From the NCBI GenBank assembly GCA_905182455.1, contig CAJJBJ010000004.1, positions 62,001 through 126,000 of the forward strand: a DNA stretch of 64,000 bases, written 5' to 3'. The translations under genes and the position numbers were made by a program. The stretch is from an uncultured Planktomarina sp. (GTDB taxonomy: Bacteria; Pseudomonadota; Alphaproteobacteria; Rhodobacterales; Rhodobacteraceae). Positions 38,647 through 48,948 of this stretch are shown here, one piece after another (the first letter of the stretch is position 1; every line of letters starts with the position of its first letter). The notes under the pieces were generated by a model. That model had not been told where the DNA came from, ran no database searches, and saw only the letters and a program-made list of their open reading frames with translations.

Positions 38647-39930
38647 TTAAGCGCTTTCGTCGTTTTCGCGCAAAACATGTCCTGCCAAATAAAGCGACCC
38701 GCAAATGAGGATCCGTGCCTCAGGATGGCGCTGTGCCAAGCCTGCCAAGACCTGGTTGATAGGGCCCCCTTCAGCGCTGGATATCCCACAAGCTTGTCCG
38801 GCCGCCGCCAAATCTGCCGCAGGCACGGCATTTGGTTCGTTGGGGATGGTGATGGCGGTCAAGGATACGCAGTGCTCTGCGATTGGGGCCAAGAAGCCTT
38901 GCACGTCTTTGGTGTTGATCATGCCGCAAATGATATGCGTTTCGCGCCGGGCCAAACTGGCTAGAGTGGCAGCAATTGCGCGACCGGCTGCGGGGTTGTG
39001 GCCGCCGTCGAGCCAAATCTCATTGCTGGAAAGGTTTTCCACCAATGGACCGCTGCGGAGCCTTTGCATGCGCGCGGGCCAATGGGCTTGGCTAACTGCG
39101 GCAGTGCAGGCTATTTCGCCCATACCAAGATGGCGTAGAGTTGCAATGGCAGCACCCGCGTTTTGGACTTGATGCGGGCCGGGCAGGTTGGGCAATGGCA
39201 GATCCAACAGACCAGTTTCATCTTGGTAGATCAACCGTTCAGCTTCAACACTCACATGCCAATGTTGTCCATGCACCAACAATGGCGAGCCGATTTTTGC
39301 GGCTTGGCGCTCGATGACCTCAAGCGCTTCGTCTTGCTGTGGCCCCACGATGGCGGTGACGCCGCGTTTTAAAATGCCGGCCTTTTCAAAGGCGATTTTG
39401 GCCAGAGTATCGCCCAAGAATTGTTGGTGATCGAGATCAACTGGCGTGATGATACAGGCTACAGGGTGGTCTACCACATTGGTAACATCCAGACGTCCGC
39501 CCATACCGGTTTCCAGCAAGGTGTAATCTGCATGAGCCTCGGTGAAGGCTTGCAAGGCGGCGCAGGTGGTGATTTCAAAATAGGTGATGGTCTCGCCGTT
39601 GTTAGCCTCGTAGCAAGCATCCAGCTGCGCTGTTAAAGCAACTTCGCTGATAAAATCGCCGGCAATCCGAATGCGTTCATGAAACTTTGCTAGATGCGGA
39701 GATGTATAGGCGTGAACCACATGGCCTTCGCCCTCCATCCCGGCACGGATCATCGCTTGGGTGCTACCTTTGCCATTGGTGCCCGCCAGATGCACCACCG
39801 GCGGCAAGCGGTCTTGAGGATTACCCAAAGCCGCCAACAGTCGCCAAACCCGATCCAAGTTCAGATCAATGATCTTGGGATGCAGCGCCATCATCCGCTC
39901 AAGGATGATGTCCGAAGATTTCGATGTCAC
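38647..39930 (-). CDS. folC: Bifunctional folylpolyglutamate / dihydrofolate synthase
   Basis: Adds glutamate to dihydropteroate and to folates; cytoplasmic. The 427-residue product has the Mur-ligase-type P-loop GTNGKGST (50-57), [13 protein letters not shown], the [14 protein letters not shown] block with metal/Lys residues and DGGHNPAA near 300. GTG start at 39930 overlaps the accD stop (GTGA), so folC is translated with accD, a widespread accD-folC pairing. Confidence 0.95.
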   Translation of the reverse strand: MTSKSSDIILERMMALHPKIIDLNLDRVWRLLAALGNPQDRLPPVVHLAGTNGKGSTQAMIRAGMEGEGHVVHAYTSPHLAKFHERIRIAGDFISEVALTAQLDACYEANNGETITYFEITTCAALQAFTEAHADYTLLETGMGGRLDVTNVVDHPVACIITPVDLDHQQFLGDTLAKIAFEKAGILKRGVTAIVGPQQDEALEVIERQAAKIGSPLLVHGQHWHVSVEAERLIYQDETGLLDLPLPNLPGPHQVQNAGAAIATLRHLGMGEIACTAAVSQAHWPARMQRLRSGPLVENLSSNEIWLDGGHNPAAGRAIAATLASLARRETHIICGMINTKDVQGFLAPIAEHCVSLTAITIPNEPNAVPAADLAAAGQACGISSAEGGPINQVLAGLAQRHPEARILICGSLYLAGHVLRENDESA

Positions 39931-40847
39931 GTTGTTTGATCCGTTCCTGCTGCGGCTTCTTCGGCAGAAGGTTTGGGCAAGTCACCTTTGATCGCGGGAG
40001 ATTTTTTGAGCAGCATCCGCGTGATTGTGATCAGCTCATCTCGCAAGGCTGCACGGTGGGTCACCCGATCTAGCATGCCGTGATCCAAAAGGTATTCCGC
40101 CCTCTGAAAACCCTCAGGCAGTTTTTCACGAATGGTCTGTTCAATCACCCTTTGGCCTGCAAAACAGATCAGCGCATTGGGTTCGGCGATATGAACATCG
40201 CCCAACATGGCATAGGAGGCGGTCACGCCCCCAGTGGTTGGGTGGGTCAGCACAACGATATAAGGCAATCCTGCCTCTTTGAGCATTTGAACCGCGACCG
40301 TGGTGCGCGGCATTTGCATCAAAGACAGGATACCTTCTTGCATGCGTGCGCCACCGGCGGCTGAAAACAGTATCAAAGGACGTTTCAGCTCAACGGCGCG
40401 TTGGGCCGCGGCGATAATGGCATTGCCGACATACATGCCCATGGATCCACCCATAAAGGCAAAATCTTGGCAAGCGGCTACAATGCCTGTGCGTCCAATA
40501 TCGCCCTCGACTACCAGCATGGCCTCGGCCTCACCGGTTTTCTTCTGCGCGGCTTTCATCCGATCAGGATATTTCTTTTGATCGCGGAAATGCAGAGGAT
40601 CAGTGATGGGCTTGGGCACATCAACCTCGACAAAAATACCACCATCAAATAAAGCTTCCATGCGCGCCCGTGGGCTGATGCCCATATGGTGGTCGCAATG
40701 GGTGCAGACGTTCAAATTGTCCGACAACTCACGGTGAAACAACATGGTGCCGCATTCGGCGCATTTGGTCCAAAGATTTTCGGGTACTTCGCGGCGCGAA
40801 AACAGCGAGTTTATCTTTGGTCGGACGTAGTTAGAAATCCAATTCAA
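39927..40847 (-). CDS. accD: Acetyl-CoA carboxylase carboxyltransferase subunit beta
   Basis: Beta part of the carboxyltransferase that makes malonyl-CoA for fatty acid synthesis. The 306-residue product has the N-terminal zinc ribbon Cys29-x2-Cys32 and Cys48-x2-Cys51, then the crotonase-like core with [12 protein letters not shown] and [16 protein letters not shown]. It starts at TTG 40847 in the right register for AccD ([11 protein letters not shown]). Operon accD-folC. Confidence 0.96.
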   Translation of the reverse strand: MNWISNYVRPKINSLFSRREVPENLWTKCAECGTMLFHRELSDNLNVCTHCDHHMGISPRARMEALFDGGIFVEVDVPKPITDPLHFRDQKKYPDRMKAAQKKTGEAEAMLVVEGDIGRTGIVAACQDFAFMGGSMGMYVGNAIIAAAQRAVELKRPLILFSAAGGARMQEGILSLMQMPRTTVAVQMLKEAGLPYIVVLTHPTTGGVTASYAMLGDVHIAEPNALICFAGQRVIEQTIREKLPEGFQRAEYLLDHGMLDRVTHRAALRDELITITRMLLKKSPAIKGDLPKPSAEEAAAGTDQTT

Positions 40848-40911
40848 CGGCTGTGGTTCCCTGTTTCATGTAACTTAGCTTCAGTTAATCACCTGTACGG
40901 AAAATTGCAAC

Positions 40912-41793
40912 TCACCTCCGCAGGGCAAGGCGCACTGAAAGATAGGCCAAGAGCATGCCAATGGCATCTACCGGCAGATATGACATCAACCTCTCGGTCT
41001 CCGTGACCGAGAATGGGTAAATATATAATGTCAGCCCGCCAAGATAATCTCCAAAACCGATCAATGCTATGGCCATGAAGTTCACCGCAAAGTGAAAGGC
41101 AATCGCGGGGCCTAAAGTGCCACTGCGCGCGGTGAGATCTGCGGCCAATATGCCAAAGCCAATGGTCCAGATCACAATCCAAGGTGCGGCTTCGCCCATG
41201 ACGGTGGGATCATAATGCAGCAGGCCGAATAGGACTGATGGTAGCAAAATCCAAATGCTTTTGTGCAACCCACGGGCCGCCAGTTGGCTTTGGAGGTAAC
41301 CGCGAAATAGCAATTCTTCTGCGCTGACTTGGATCAGCAAGAAAAATAGAGTGAGGGGCAGGAGGCTCAACCACAGGCCAAACGAGAGATTGGATTGTAA
41401 GTCTTCTGCGAAGAAAGTGAATGCGCCGATTAACGCCAGATAGGGGATCAATCCGCGCATGGAGCGTAGGAATTGCGCTCCAGAGGGTCTCCATCCGCCC
41501 AGAATTGTGACTGGGTGGCGATGGTGCAGCAGGATCACTGCCAAGCAAACAGCGGCAATCATAAAGCCAAAACTAGCCAAAATAGTGAGCATTTGAGCGG
41601 GTGTGGTCAGGCCGGGCGTCATGGCCGCCGTTTGCACCCAAGCGTCGCCCATAATGGAGGATGCGAGAGATCCACCCAGCATCAGCATCACGACGTACAG
41701 CAAAGCGGTGGCCACCAATCCAACGATCAAACGCAAAATGTCTGACTTTTCGCGGGCGGGAGCAACAAGACTTTCATGTGGTTCGTATGACAT
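40912..41793 (-). CDS. CPBP-family intramembrane glutamic endopeptidase
   Basis: 293-residue membrane protein of the CAAX-protease/bacteriocin-processing (CPBP, Abi) family. It has about eight helices. The three family motifs are present: Glu159-Glu160-x3-Arg164 (AEELLFRG), FGLLH with His193, and HFAVN with His234. Bacterial members cleave within membranes or act in bacteriocin immunity, and most lack known substrates. The gene stands upstream of accD on the same strand but 64 bases away. Confidence 0.87.
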   Translation of the reverse strand: MSYEPHESLVAPAREKSDILRLIVGLVATALLYVVMLMLGGSLASSIMGDAWVQTAAMTPGLTTPAQMLTILASFGFMIAAVCLAVILLHHRHPVTILGGWRPSGAQFLRSMRGLIPYLALIGAFTFFAEDLQSNLSFGLWLSLLPLTLFFLLIQVSAEELLFRGYLQSQLAARGLHKSIWILLPSVLFGLLHYDPTVMGEAAPWIVIWTIGFGILAADLTARSGTLGPAIAFHFAVNFMAIALIGFGDYLGGLTLYIYPFSVTETERLMSYLPVDAIGMLLAYLSVRLALRR

Positions 41794-41975
41794 AGCCCTC
41801 TTTTAAATTGTGCATGATGGCATGGAAAGGTAAAAATTATTACGCTTAAACAATATAGTATTAATTAATTTGTGATAGCTGTGTACGAACACATGCTCGG
41901 ATTGGAACTGTCGACTTGCCCCCCGCTGCATCTCCGCCTAAACAATTGGAAAAGCTTTAAACAAAGGGTTCCGCA

Positions 41976-43709
41976 ATGAATAAGCATGTATTCGACAAAT
42001 CCAAATTGCCCAGCCGTCACGTGTCGGTGGGTCCTGAGCGTGCGCCGCATCGTTCATTCTACTATGCGATGGGCATGACCGCCGAAGAGATTGCACAGCC
42101 GTTCATCGGTGTGGCAACGTGTTGGAATGAAGCGGCTCCGTGTAATATTTCCCTAAACCGGCAAGCCCAGGCCGCCAAACTTGGCGTGAAAAATGCCGCT
42201 GGCACGCCGCGCGAATTCACCACCATCACCGTGACGGACGGGATCGCAATGGGCCACGAGGGCATGCGCTCTTCTTTGGCCAGTCGCGAAGCAATCTCTG
42301 ACAGCGTTGAGCTGACCATGCGTGGTCACTGCTATGATGCGCTGGTGGGACTTGCAGGCTGTGACAAATCCCTGCCGGGTATGATGATGGCCATGGTGCG
42401 TTTGAACGTCCCATCTGTCTTTATCTATGGTGGATCCATCCTGCCGGGGCGGATGAATGACAAAGATGTTACTGTACAAGACGTGTTTGAAGCTGTGGGC
42501 CAACATCAGGCCGGCACTCTGTCGACCTGTGAACTGGAAAAACTGGAAGCTGTCGCCTGCCCCTCTGCAGGTGCTTGTGGCGGTCAGTTTACGGCCAACA
42601 CAATGGCCTGTGTGGCAGAGGCCATTGGTCTTGCTTTGCCAAACTCAACTGGAGCCCCCGCACCCTATGAATCGCGTGACCAATATGCGATTGCTGCAGG
42701 TGAAGCGGTGATGAACCTGCTGGAGAAAAATATCCGTGCCCGTGATATTGTGACGATGAAGTCACTTGAAAACGCGGCTCGGGTTGTGGCCTGTACTGGT
42801 GGTTCCACGAACGCTGGCCTGCACCTGCCGGCGATTGCCCATGAGGCGGGTTTGGAATTCTATCTTGATGACGTTTGCGATATTTTCCGCGACACACCTT
42901 ATTTCGTCGATCTAAAGCCCGGTGGCCAATATGTGGCCAAGGATCTTTATGAAGTGGGCGGTGTGCCGGTGGTTATGAAAGAGCTGCGCAAAGCGGGCTT
43001 GATGCATGAAGATTGCATCACCGCAACGGGCCGCTCCATGGGCGAAGAGCTTGATCTTATCGAGCGGGAGGCCGATGGCCGCGTGATCTATCCTGTCGAA
43101 ACACCGATCACCAAAACTGGTGGTGTTGTTGGTCTCAAAGGCAACTTGGCTCCTGAGGGTGCGATTGTGAAAGTTGCGGGCATCAGTGCGCAGCACCAAA
43201 TCTTTACTGGGCCAGCCCGGGTTTTTGAATGTGAAGAAGATGCATTTGAAGCGGTGAAACAACGTGCCTATGAAGAGGGTGACGTGTTGGTTATTCGCAA
43301 TGAAGGCCCATCTGGTGGCCCAGGCATGCGCGAAATGCTCTCAACCACAGCGGCGCTTTCTGGTCAAGGCATGGGCAAGAAGGTGGCATTGATCACCGAT
43401 GGCCGCTTCTCTGGCGCGACCCGGGGCTTCTGCGTGGGTCACGTTGGTCCTGAAGCTGCAGCTGGTGGTCCAATTGCTTTGATCAACACAGGTGATGTGG
43501 TGACGATCAATGCCATTTCCGGTGAATTGTCAGTGGCTCTCAGCGATGAAGAGCTCGCCGAGCGCAAAGCCAAGTGGAAAGGTCCTCGCGAAACGATCTA
43601 CGCAAGTGGTGCTCTTTGGAAATATGCTCAGCTGGTTGGCGCGACCTACAAGGGGGCGGTAACCCATCCGGGTGCAAAAGCAGAACGGCATGAGTATTTT
43701 GATCTCTAG
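41976..43709 (+). CDS. ilvD: Dihydroxy-acid dehydratase
   Basis: Third enzyme of valine/isoleucine synthesis, an Fe-S dehydratase of 577 residues. The cluster-binding cysteines appear in [16 protein letters not shown] and [16 protein letters not shown]. The [21 protein letters not shown] block is the substrate/metal site. Family size is normal. Starts at ATG 41976. The next gene, a lipoprotein, begins inside its last 20 bases. Confidence 0.96.
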   Translation: MNKHVFDKSKLPSRHVSVGPERAPHRSFYYAMGMTAEEIAQPFIGVATCWNEAAPCNISLNRQAQAAKLGVKNAAGTPREFTTITVTDGIAMGHEGMRSSLASREAISDSVELTMRGHCYDALVGLAGCDKSLPGMMMAMVRLNVPSVFIYGGSILPGRMNDKDVTVQDVFEAVGQHQAGTLSTCELEKLEAVACPSAGACGGQFTANTMACVAEAIGLALPNSTGAPAPYESRDQYAIAAGEAVMNLLEKNIRARDIVTMKSLENAARVVACTGGSTNAGLHLPAIAHEAGLEFYLDDVCDIFRDTPYFVDLKPGGQYVAKDLYEVGGVPVVMKELRKAGLMHEDCITATGRSMGEELDLIEREADGRVIYPVETPITKTGGVVGLKGNLAPEGAIVKVAGISAQHQIFTGPARVFECEEDAFEAVKQRAYEEGDVLVIRNEGPSGGPGMREMLSTTAALSGQGMGKKVALITDGRFSGATRGFCVGHVGPEAAAGGPIALINTGDVVTINAISGELSVALSDEELAERKAKWKGPRETIYASGALWKYAQLVGATYKGAVTHPGAKAERHEYFDL

Positions 43710-44307
43710 AATAATATTGGCAGCCAGCGTGCTTTTGTTGGCTGGCTGCCAATTAGCAGATATTTCCATTAGTAATAGCCTATTTGCATCCGCGCCGATG
43801 TCTTCTGGTAAGCTAGCCGGAGGCGTGATTGTGCAGGCTCCTGAGGGGTATTGTCTGGATCAAAGCAGCACTCGGCGCGGCGTCACGCGCACCGGTTTGG
43901 TTTTTGCCAGCTGTGTGCGTTTGCAGGGCAGCAATGAATTCGATCCAACCTATGGCCATGTTTTAACGGTGACCAACGCCGGGCCAAAAATTGATTTGTC
44001 GGTGTTGTCAGGCTACATCAAATCTGCCGCGGGTCGGGCGGCGCTGTCAGATGACGATCAATCTACAGGAATTGTCATTCACGAAACCAAAGTCACGCGG
44101 AACGCTGTTTATGTGGAGTACACCGACGCCGCGCGTCCAGTCCATTTGGGTCAAAGGGGCTGGAAAGCCTTCGTGGTGGTGGCAGATAAATTGGTACTTT
44201 TAGGTATATACGCCGGTGTAGGGGTAACGGTGTCGGGCATAGACGGTGAAGAAACTCTGCGCAAATTCGCCCAGTTGATATTGATGGAGGCAAAGAAATT
44301 TATTTGA
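43690..44307 (+). CDS. Predicted lipoprotein of unknown function
   Basis: 205 residues starting at ATG 43690, overlapping ilvD by 20 bases. It has a lipoprotein signal with lipobox LLAGC (lipidated Cys20), followed by a short linker and a region rich in beta strands with Cys pair in GYCLDQ...FASCV. Not recognised beyond that. Probably anchored at a periplasmic membrane face. Overlap with ilvD suggests translational coupling, although a functional link is not obvious. Confidence 0.78.
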   Translation: MSILISRIILAASVLLLAGCQLADISISNSLFASAPMSSGKLAGGVIVQAPEGYCLDQSSTRRGVTRTGLVFASCVRLQGSNEFDPTYGHVLTVTNAGPKIDLSVLSGYIKSAAGRAALSDDDQSTGIVIHETKVTRNAVYVEYTDAARPVHLGQRGWKAFVVVADKLVLLGIYAGVGVTVSGIDGEETLRKFAQLILMEAKKFI

Positions 44308-44449
44308 TTTTTTAACAATGTTTCAGGGTGAAGTTATTGTAAAAATTTTATTTAGTTTGGTTATATGGACTAGCATTATGTGTTTCATTTGGAAAAATAA
44401 TGTTTAATTACTTCGGCCTTTTGGGTCGATTGGGTGCCAAGCTTAGTTT

Positions 44450-44764
44450 GAGATTTTGGTGCATTCGCGAGTTGGCCAGTATTTGATACTTGGGCGCTGC
44501 GAATACAGCTGGAGCGTTTCATTCTCAGCGCTAATCAATGTTTGCAAACGCCGCAGCGGGGCTCCGAATATTTACGGTATGAACCCAACACTGAGCAATT
44601 GGCCCATGACCAAAGAGCTCATGCTGATGATTTATGATTTGAATTTGATTTGCAGCGTAAAAACATACAAAAAGCGTATTGAAAATATCTGGGTTGATTT
44701 AATGTTCGAGACACCTGCCTATAATAAAATATCCACACGCGATGTTACGTTTAGCAAAAGCTAA
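44450..44764 (+). pseudogene. Unrecognised gene with probable frameshift
   Basis: The last 60 codons (LSNWPMTKELMLMIYDLNLI, then KTYKKRIENIWVDLMFETPA and a C-terminus ending DVTFSKS) look strongly protein-coding. Upstream, a protein-like stretch (RIQLERFILSANQCLQTPQR, then GSEYLRYEPN) is in another frame, so a shift near 44590 would join them. There is no clear start. I do not recognise the family. It may be a real gene with an indel or a decayed one. Confidence 0.45.
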
Positions 44765-44820
44765 AGGGCGGAGCTTTAACATGAGGAACTGTTAACATAT
44801 CGTACTTCACAGGTTCGGAA

Positions 44821-45156
44821 TTGAAGGACAGAATTTGGCATGGCCGCGTTGTTGGCATGGCGGATCAAACAGAAATTGTTGCGTTACACAACGGTGATGA
44901 AGTCTCCGGTGTAGAGGTGCAAGCCACTGAAAAAAGGCGTTTGGACACTGCGGGTCCCTACACCTTTGGCGATATTTTCAGATGAGGTTCATAGCTGCGT
45001 GGTGTCATTGGCCAACGGGGACCTATTGGGCAAGTTTACTGTGATTTCTGGTGAGCCTTTGGCCTATGAACTTCAAGCTGAAATTAGTCGCAACGTGCGG
45101 AGTTGGATTTATTGAAATTGGTAGTGCGCAGGGCAATGGTGGACGCTGAGGCGTAG
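44821..45156 (+). pseudogene. Unrecognised conserved-looking gene with two frameshifts
   Basis: Three successive frames translate to one coherent protein: LKDRIWHGRVVGMADQTEIV onward, then after removing one A from the A6 run 44930-44935 GVWTLRVPTPLAIFSDEVHS to GKFTVISGEPLAYELQAE, then after one missing base near 45093 AELDLLKLVVRRAMVDAEA and a stop at 45154-45156. It would be about 112 residues. GAGGAA upstream at 44783 suits an N-terminus near 44795, but no standard start codon is there. I recall similar hypothetical proteins in Rhodobacteraceae; function unknown. Confidence 0.5.
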
Positions 45157-45186
45157 TCGTCCGCGGGCCAGATTGTTAAGCTGAAG

Positions 45187-46089
45187 TCAGTTGGCTGGCG
45201 CAAGGATGACCTCAACGCGGCGGTTCATTTCGCGCCCCTCTGGCGTCGCGTTACTTGCTACGGGGGAAAAGTACCCTAGGCCTTCAGAGGCCACCCGCTC
45301 AGGCGCGATCTCCGGAAATTGTGCGAGCAACATTGCGCGTACCGCTTTGGCCCGTTGTTTTGACAGCTCTAGGTTTTTGTCATGTAATCCACTAGAATCG
45401 GTATGGCCCACCAACACAATCGATTGATCCGGTCTGGCACTCAAAAAATCTGCAAGTGCTTTTAAAGATGGAAATGCATTGCCGTTTAACGTTTCCAAGC
45501 CTGCCCCAAAAGAGAGATCTGACAGCATGAAATGTCCTGTTTCCATCAACTGAGGCGCCATTTGATCGGGGCTTGTGGGGATGGGAAGGGCAGAAAACTG
45601 TACCTCGACATCGCTGGCAGGGCTTATCTGAGTAATCTGCAAATGCGTCCTGTTCAACGATCGGCTGGCCAATAGCCACACCGCCCGATTTTTGCCTTTA
45701 TAGGCGCTGAGAAACGTATAACTTCCAAGGTCTACATACATTGCAGGCGGGGGCATAATGGGCAAGGCAAACTTGAAATCATATCCACCGCAGTCACGAT
45801 CTGCACATTGCAGCGCGAGCGTATAGCCTTGGCCGGTTAGCTGCTGTAGCAATGTCGCCGCCACAATATCGGGCTTGGTTGAGACATCAGATTGAAAAGC
45901 GGTATGGGTGACGGCACCTGTCAATTGCACACTGGGCACGCTGGTTCCGTCCCAAACCTGCACTGGCAATTCTATCGTCGCCAAGGCGCTTTCCTCTTGG
46001 GCAATTTGTTTCAAGCCAACAGGCATGCCAAAGTCCAAAGCTTGGGCTGAGACAGGCAATATCAATAAGAGTGCAAGTGTGCGAAGCAT
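45187..46089 (-). CDS. OmpA-family (peptidoglycan-binding) periplasmic protein
   Basis: 300 residues with a signal peptide (1-17, LALLLILPVSAQA) and a C-terminal OmpA-like domain (about 195-300). The domain is recognised by VLVGHTDSSG, the NLELSKQRAKAVRAMLL helix and NRRVEVIL with the arginines and Asp that hold diaminopimelate. The N-terminal 180 residues are not a known barrel, so this is likely a periplasmic, cell-wall-bound protein. Leftward, possibly co-transcribed with the following three genes upstream. Confidence 0.85.
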   Translation of the reverse strand: MLRTLALLLILPVSAQALDFGMPVGLKQIAQEESALATIELPVQVWDGTSVPSVQLTGAVTHTAFQSDVSTKPDIVAATLLQQLTGQGYTLALQCADRDCGGYDFKFALPIMPPPAMYVDLGSYTFLSAYKGKNRAVWLLASRSLNRTHLQITQISPASDVEVQFSALPIPTSPDQMAPQLMETGHFMLSDLSFGAGLETLNGNAFPSLKALADFLSARPDQSIVLVGHTDSSGLHDKNLELSKQRAKAVRAMLLAQFPEIAPERVASEGLGYFSPVASNATPEGREMNRRVEVILAPAN

Positions 46090-46096
46090 CTATTTC

Positions 46097-46663
46097 CTAA
46101 CGGTTTTGCGCGTGATATTCTGGGTTGGGACGCATATCCGTCGCGCTGGCCACACGGTTGGTCATATTGAAAAACCCTGCGACCGCGGCAATATCCCAAA
46201 TATCGCGATCTGAAAACCCAACGGCGCGCAGGGCGCCTCGATCTGCCTCTTCAATATGTTGGCTGCTTTCCGTCATTAAGGCGGCAAAGTCGAGCATGGC
46301 TTTTTGTCGCGCATCCAGATTTGCGGAACGGTAATTCATAACCAGTTGCTCGCCCAGTATCGGGTCACCCGACAATTGCCGCACGGCGGCGCCATGGGCG
46401 GTGAGGCAGTAAAAGCATTTGTTAATGGACGAGACCACCACTGCAATCATCTCGCGTTCCAGTTTCGATAGTCCACTGTCTGCAAGCATTACATCATTGT
46501 ACAAAGTGGTGAAGGCATTCAGCTTGTCGATGTCAAACGCATAGGCCTGAAGTACGTTGGGAATTATCCCGAGCTTGTCTTGGCATATGTCGAAATATTT
46601 TTGCGTCGCTTCAGGCAGCGTCTCAACCATCGGTAAATCCAAAGCGGTGGGCGTTTCGGTCAT
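46097..46663 (-). CDS. Peroxidase-related (AhpD-like) protein
   Basis: 188-residue member of the carboxymuconolactone decarboxylase/AhpD superfamily, peroxidase-related subgroup. The redox motif Cys83-x2-Cys86 with His90 (CFYCLTAHG) is intact. The C-terminal half repeats the fold (FSDRDIWDIAAVAGFFNMTNR). AAAGGAA precedes ATG 46663, and its 3' end is just before the OmpA-like gene. It overlaps the N-acetyltransferase gene by 4 bases. Probably acts against peroxides, with the electron donor unknown. Confidence 0.88.
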   Translation of the reverse strand: MTETPTALDLPMVETLPEATQKYFDICQDKLGIIPNVLQAYAFDIDKLNAFTTLYNDVMLADSGLSKLEREMIAVVVSSINKCFYCLTAHGAAVRQLSGDPILGEQLVMNYRSANLDARQKAMLDFAALMTESSQHIEEADRGALRAVGFSDRDIWDIAAVAGFFNMTNRVASATDMRPNPEYHAQNR

Positions 46664-47385
46664 GCGCTTTCCTTTATGCGGTAGTGGTAGGTTCCCGCGG
46701 GGATCATCCCCATGGATAGGTATAATTCATTTGCGGCGGCGTTATGCGTTGTGGTCATCAAGCCCATATAGTTAGCCCCGTTATCTTGCGCCCATTTGGC
46801 CGCCTGCGCCATCAATTTCCGCGCAACGCCAGTGCGACGAAAGCTGTCCAAAACCTCGACCGCATGGATCATGGCAATATCGCCATCCAGTGCCAGAAAT
46901 GCGGCACCAGCGGGCGTGTCGGCGCTGCGGGCAAGCAAACCAGTTTTGGGGCCCTGAACCCGGTGCATCAGTTCGATCCGCTCAGGAGTGATGCCGCCTG
47001 CAGCCCAAATCTCACGCATCACCTGCAAGGGTTCCCAAATTGCATAACTCTGCGCCCGGGGCAGCATCTCAGGAACAAGCGCCGCATTTTCGCAGACATA
47101 AAGCGTCACCGGATCGATGATTTCATATCCACGCGCTGCAAGTGCCATGTCTAACTCGGTGTCGTTTTGACGGATCATGAACAGCTTGGTCTGACCTAAA
47201 GCCAGCATCGCCAGCTCAGCGACTGCAATATCAGCTATGCTCTCTTGGGCCAAGGTGGCGGCTGATGCTCGCTTGCCGCCGCCTGCACCGTTGCGGATAT
47301 CCCAGCCCTCATGCCGCCTTACGCTTAGGGCAGGCCATGTGGCATTGGTGGTGTCATAGAGCCTTTGGATATCCGGAAAATTCAT
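46660..47385 (-). CDS. GNAT-family N-acetyltransferase
   Basis: 241 residues with the GNAT acetyl-CoA site in the C-terminal half: the segment AVEVLDSFRRTGVARKLMAQ contains the R-x-x-G-x-A loop, followed by the NAAANELYLSMGM motif B. The N-terminal half resembles a degenerate second GNAT domain. ATG 47385 overlaps the stop of the upstream molybdopterin-binding gene (ATGA); the longer frame is not used. Substrate unknown. Confidence 0.84.
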   Translation of the reverse strand: MNFPDIQRLYDTTNATWPALSVRRHEGWDIRNGAGGGKRASAATLAQESIADIAVAELAMLALGQTKLFMIRQNDTELDMALAARGYEIIDPVTLYVCENAALVPEMLPRAQSYAIWEPLQVMREIWAAGGITPERIELMHRVQGPKTGLLARSADTPAGAAFLALDGDIAMIHAVEVLDSFRRTGVARKLMAQAAKWAQDNGANYMGLMTTTHNAAANELYLSMGMIPAGTYHYRIKESA

Positions 47386-48104
47386 GAAGGGAACTCTGCT
47401 TTCAACTGCGCCATAGCTTGGTCCAGCATGCCAGAATCCGTGCCACGTATCACCACATTCGCGCCAAATAGACCGTCCTTTTGGAAAGGATAACACCCAA
47501 TCGAAAGTTCGGGGAAGGCCTCGGCCAACGCGCCAAGCGGTGCGGCTATGTCACCTTCGCCGCGTTCAATGCGATACGTTTGGGAGATCAAAGGTTGACC
47601 GCCGGTGAGGCTTGGCAAGACGCTGGCTGTCATGGCTTGGAAAATCGAAGGGACCCCGGCCATGACATGAACATTTTTCAAGGTGAAGCCTGGCGCTTTG
47701 CTGACCGGATTGTCGATTAGGCTGGCCCCAACTGGAATCCGAGCCATGCGCAGGCGGGCCTCGTTGAGTGGTTGTTTCTGCGCGTCATAATGCGCCTGAA
47801 GGATGGCGCGGGCATCGTCGCGAACGTTGATATGCACACCAAAGGCTTTGGCGATGCAATCGGCGGTGATGTCATCATGGGTGGGGCCAATGCCGCCGCT
47901 GGTGAATACATGGGTGTAGCTGTCACTTAAGGATTGGACAGCGGCAATAATGGCTTTGGGATCATCACTGACCACGCGCACCTCTTTGAGATCTATCCCC
48001 TGCTCTGTAAGCTGCCCAGCCAAATGGTACATATTGGCGTCACGGGTGCGTCCAGAGAGGATTTCATCGCCAATGACAAGCATTGCGGCGGTTGGGTTGG
48101 TCAT
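47382..48104 (-). CDS. Molybdopterin-binding (CinA N-terminal-like) protein
   Basis: 240 residues with the MoCF/MogA-like fold found at the N-terminus of CinA: GDEILSGRTRDANMYHLA and the nucleotide-site SGGIGPTHDDIT. The CinA nicotinamide-nucleotide amidase domain is absent. Such stand-alone proteins occur in many alphaproteobacteria; annotation as competence protein is not justified. First of a leftward set of overlapping genes (47382-46097). Confidence 0.87.
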   Translation of the reverse strand: MTNPTAAMLVIGDEILSGRTRDANMYHLAGQLTEQGIDLKEVRVVSDDPKAIIAAVQSLSDSYTHVFTSGGIGPTHDDITADCIAKAFGVHINVRDDARAILQAHYDAQKQPLNEARLRMARIPVGASLIDNPVSKAPGFTLKNVHVMAGVPSIFQAMTASVLPSLTGGQPLISQTYRIERGEGDIAAPLGALAEAFPELSIGCYPFQKDGLFGANVVIRGTDSGMLDQAMAQLKAEFPS

Positions 48105-48149
48105 GTGGCATCCTTGCGTTCGAATATTCTATAGGTATAGGCCTGCAGC

Positions 48150-48863
48150 ATGCGCTTTCAAACCCCTCTTGTGCCTGGCAGGCTGATCAAACGCTACAAA
48201 CGCTTTTTGGCGGATGTGCAATTGGAAGATGGTCGTGTGGTGACCGCGCATTGCGCCAATCCTGGTGCGATGATTGGCCTGAAAAATCCTGGCTTGCGGG
48301 TCTGGCTGGAGCCTAATGACGACCCCAAGAAAAAATTGAAATTTGGTTGGAAAGTGGCGCAGTTGGACGGCGGGGCTTGGGTTGGCATTGATACTAGCGT
48401 TCCGAACAAAGTGATAAAAGAGGCCTTACACGCCAAACAAATCGCTGAACTGTCCGCCTATGACACCATTTTGCCCGAGCAAAAATATGGCGCCAATTCA
48501 CGGGTGGATTTTCTGTTGCGTGGGTATGGTCTACCTGATGCCTATGTTGAGGTGAAAAATGTACACCTCTGCCGACAGGATGATTGGGCTGAATTTCCTG
48601 ATACTGTGACTGCGCGTGGCTTGAAACATTTGGGGGTATTAGGCGATATGGCCGAGGCGGGGCATCGGGCTGTGTTGATCTATTGTGTGCAGCATACTGG
48701 CTGTGGCCGGTTTCGGTTGGCACATGACCTTGATCCTGCCTATGCAGCGGCTTGCGTGCACGCGAAAGTGCGGGGCGTTGAGATGCTGTGTTACACCTGT
48801 GATGTGAGCATCACCGAAATTACCTTGCGTGGGGCTTTACCCTTGGGCTCGAGCGCCGCTTAA
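48150..48863 (+). CDS. sfsA: DNA/RNA nuclease SfsA homologue
   Basis: 237 residues of the SfsA family, now viewed as a sugar-fermentation-stimulation-named nucleic-acid nuclease. Characteristic segments are RFLADVQLEDGRVVTAHCANPG, the AYVEVKNVHLC block with the catalytic PD-(E/D)xK-like Asp/Glu/Lys, and VQHTGCGRFRLAHDLDP. ATG 48150. Divergent from the CinA-like gene, followed by map. Confidence 0.93.
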   Translation: MRFQTPLVPGRLIKRYKRFLADVQLEDGRVVTAHCANPGAMIGLKNPGLRVWLEPNDDPKKKLKFGWKVAQLDGGAWVGIDTSVPNKVIKEALHAKQIAELSAYDTILPEQKYGANSRVDFLLRGYGLPDAYVEVKNVHLCRQDDWAEFPDTVTARGLKHLGVLGDMAEAGHRAVLIYCVQHTGCGRFRLAHDLDPAYAAACVHAKVRGVEMLCYTCDVSITEITLRGALPLGSSAA

Positions 48864-48948
48864 GCGGGGTGAATTTTTCACTGCACGGTCTGGTCGTGTG
48901 GAAAGGCTTCCACTATACAAAGTAAATATTTCAAATAGGAGCCTCCCC

